Source: Funneliformis mosseae (taxonomy: Eukaryota > Glomeromycota > Glomeromycetes > Glomerales > Glomeraceae). Taken from it: a stretch of 34,553 bases of DNA. Under the pieces are notes generated by a model. It was not told the origin of the DNA and made no database searches. It saw only the letters and a program-made list of their open reading frames with translations. This document shows positions 33,112 through 34,553 of the stretch, piece after piece. Positions within the stretch are counted from its first letter, which is position 1. Each line of letters opens with the position of its first letter. The stretch lies in assembly GCA_910592005.1 (NCBI GenBank), contig CAJVPP010000369.1, forward strand, positions 1-34,553. Reading direction: 5' to 3'. The position numbers and the translations under genes are program-made.

Positions 33112-33416
33112 CTGATTTTTTTTTGTCTTTTTCAAAAAAAAAATTCCGACCTTTCTCCTTTCTTTCTTAGAAATGTGGTTTGCGAATAGTTCAAGCACAT
33201 CGCAAGGTTATTGTAGCAACACCTCTGTGAAAGTAATATTTGTGGTTGATGTAATCGCGCCTATAGGTGGCTCAATATTGATTGTCGACAAGGACGCTGT
33301 ACGTTGAGCAAATTTCCTTCGAAATATTATTTATTACTTACGATTACCCAATACTAACGTGATTTTTTTCATGAAATTAGGCCACGCTTCCAAAGTACCT
33401 TATTGTCTACAAATGA
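32004..33416 (+). CDS. PARP-like protein with small Cys cluster
   Basis: Three exons (32004-33036, 33171-33298, 33381-33416; donors GTAAGT and GTACGT) join to 398 residues. A Cys cluster at residues 43-65 (CQLQGCNNECTNEIFNSFCS then EKC) resembles the one before PARP-like domains in many fungal proteins. Residues 70-260 are Ser-rich and disordered with a basic KKKKEKSIKKTK stretch. The C-terminal domain has FHGTKNGLGC (His299), CGVCGI, MWFANSSSTSQGYC, KVIFVVDV and the end LPKYLIVYK, the strand order of the ADP-ribosyltransferase fold. Trp347 stands where the second catalytic Tyr is expected and Ser379 near the expected Glu, and the loop before the last strand is short. Transferase activity is therefore doubtful; a binding role is possible. 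The last exon has only 12 codons including the stop. Confidence 0.8.
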
Positions 33417-34358
33417 ACGTCTCACGAGACCAATTTCTTGTAAAATATACATATACATACGCATATATTTCTCTTTTTTTTGTATTAATTTATCAGGGTA
33501 ATCTGATTGAATTCATTACTTTGAAGGATTTTTATCTTTTTTTTGTAATTCATCATCACCCTTATTTATTTATCTGTCTGTAATTTATTATACTTAAGAT
33601 GTCAATTGTATAGCAGTGGTGATTGAATAAATAAATAAGCGGGAATCTACTGCGTCACATGACGCGATTTCGCACGGGAGCGATTTTCATGTTTAACCTT
33701 ATGAATAGGGATGGCCTAGTTTTGTTTGGTTTGAACTTAAAAAGTTTTAAACTTATCTTGTAATTTCACGTGATAAATATGCTAATCGTATTTTTTTTTT
33801 AAAAAAAACAGCTAAAAAAGTTTGAAATTATAACATTTCTATACTTTATAAACTTTTTATACCTACTGCATAACCAAATTTTGAGATAATTAATGTTTTC
33901 TCTGGATTTAAACAATTATCAAAGGATTTATAGTGATGATTATCAATATGATTAATTGTCTTTTCTATTTTTCTAGTATCATATCTTCCCTTAAAATTGA
34001 ATCTAACATGAATAAACAGAGTTAGTCATATTATATTCCATAAAGGTTTAAATCCTAGTCAAGCCAAAACCTGACCTTCCATCAACAATTTGAGTAAGAT
34101 ATTTCTCATCCTATTCGCATTCTGATTCATTTTCACTTCATACAAATTGCACTAAAAGTCTTAGAATTACCTAGTTTGCCATTAATTTGTTAGTAATTCT
34201 CACATATCTTAGAAATATACTCCTCAATACACTCAATGACATTTCAATAATTGTACTTTTTTATCTTATGTAAAAGAAATATTCAAAATCTAAAATGCGA
34301 TCAAATTAGTATTACATGTGCTATCCTTAATTGGATTTTTTTTTATTCTTATATATTA
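33417..34358. other. 3' intergenic region
   Basis: 3' region of the PARP-like gene, then intergenic DNA. AATAAATAAATAA near 33626-33638 could be its poly(A) signal. Just after it comes GCGTCACATGACGC (33652-33665), an inverted pair of TGACG motifs, in a CpG-rich patch. No gene is seen in the rest. Confidence 0.45.
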
Positions 34359-34510
34359 CAGTCACACCTCGATATAACGAAGTTGCCGATCCAGCCGATC
34401 AGGACTTCATTATAAGAATCTTCATTAACGCTATAACGAATTATGCGGAATGTATAATGAATAATTCGTTATAGCATTAACAAATTATTCGTTATAGTAG
34501 ATGATTACTG
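34359..34510. mobile_element. pogo-like terminal repeat element
   Basis: TA is followed by CAGTCACACCTCGATATAAC, a typical pogo/Tigger-type terminal repeat. Inside is an inverted pair (CGCTATAACGAATTAT near 34430, ATAATTCGTTATAGC near 34471), and CGTTATAGTAGATGATTACTG ends at 34510 as a diverged right end, giving about 152 bp. The base pair after it is AT rather than TA, so the right boundary is uncertain. The element could instead continue past the window as a larger transposon. It is related in end sequence, not in interior, to the 170-bp MITEs at 947 and 6595. Confidence 0.55.
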
Positions 34511-34553
34511 ATTTCATTACACAAATATAATTTTACTATTTCCAGAAATATTT

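Noticed and set aside
33077..33112. Asn-rich tract encoded by AAT repeats
   Set aside because: The (AAT)n run lies in the first intron of the PARP-like gene, so it is not translated.
33359..33583. 74-aa plus-strand frame
   Set aside because: It overlaps the last PARP-like exon in another frame and runs into T-rich 3' sequence; composition is not coding-like.

Overview
The window is nuclear DNA of a eukaryote, most likely a fungus of the Glomeromycotina (Rhizophagus/Glomus-like). This placement is an inference. It rests on very AT-rich intergenic DNA around moderately AT-rich genes, many short introns (most of about 70-80 nt) with GTAWGT donors, an intron-bearing tRNA-Phe, and the gene set: Utp13 of the U3 processome, a YABBY/HMG-like mini-protein, paired microsomal P450s, a long C2H2 zinc-finger protein, and a fungal-style PARP-like protein with a small Cys cluster in front. 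I rebuilt the exon-intron structures by hand. In every spliced gene the exon lengths sum to whole codons.

Layout. 1-9300 is gene-poor, very AT-rich DNA full of decayed transposons: two copies of a pogo-like MITE with CAGT ends and TA target duplications, a wrecked Tc1-type transposase with one of those MITEs nested inside it, a 160-bp foldback MITE, a larger inverted-repeat element with internal repeats, and a possible solo LTR. 9300-14051 is a gene island: a five-exon gene of unknown family built from a duplicated exon pair (paired-Cys modules A-B-A-B), possible gene remains carrying a second foldback MITE, a disordered-protein gene, and convergent tRNA-Phe(GAA) and tRNA-Arg(ACG). 14052-16709 is again AT-rich DNA, with a third type of MITE.

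16710-34553 is the main gene-dense block. UTP13 (minus, 13 exons, 808 aa) shares a divergent promoter with a 64-aa YABBY/HMG-like chromatin protein. Next come two paralogous P450s in opposite orientation with a Pgc1-like glycerophosphodiester phosphodiesterase between them, the latter divergent from the second P450. Then follow a 20-finger C2H2 protein (minus, 801 aa), a small Asn/Ser-rich protein, and a PARP-like protein whose catalytic domain looks shortened and degenerate. The right edge holds another pogo-like terminal repeat element.

How the genes relate. UTP13 and the tRNAs serve translation and ribosome biogenesis. The P450-GDPD-P450 trio suggests a small membrane-lipid neighbourhood, but co-function is only inferred from position. 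The most novel item is the A-B-A-B gene at 9808-11362, where both module order and intron phases show descent from one exon-pair duplication. The transposon graveyard is also informative: the Tc1 relic lost its Trp codons by G-to-A type changes, a decay pattern like RIP or methylcytosine deamination.
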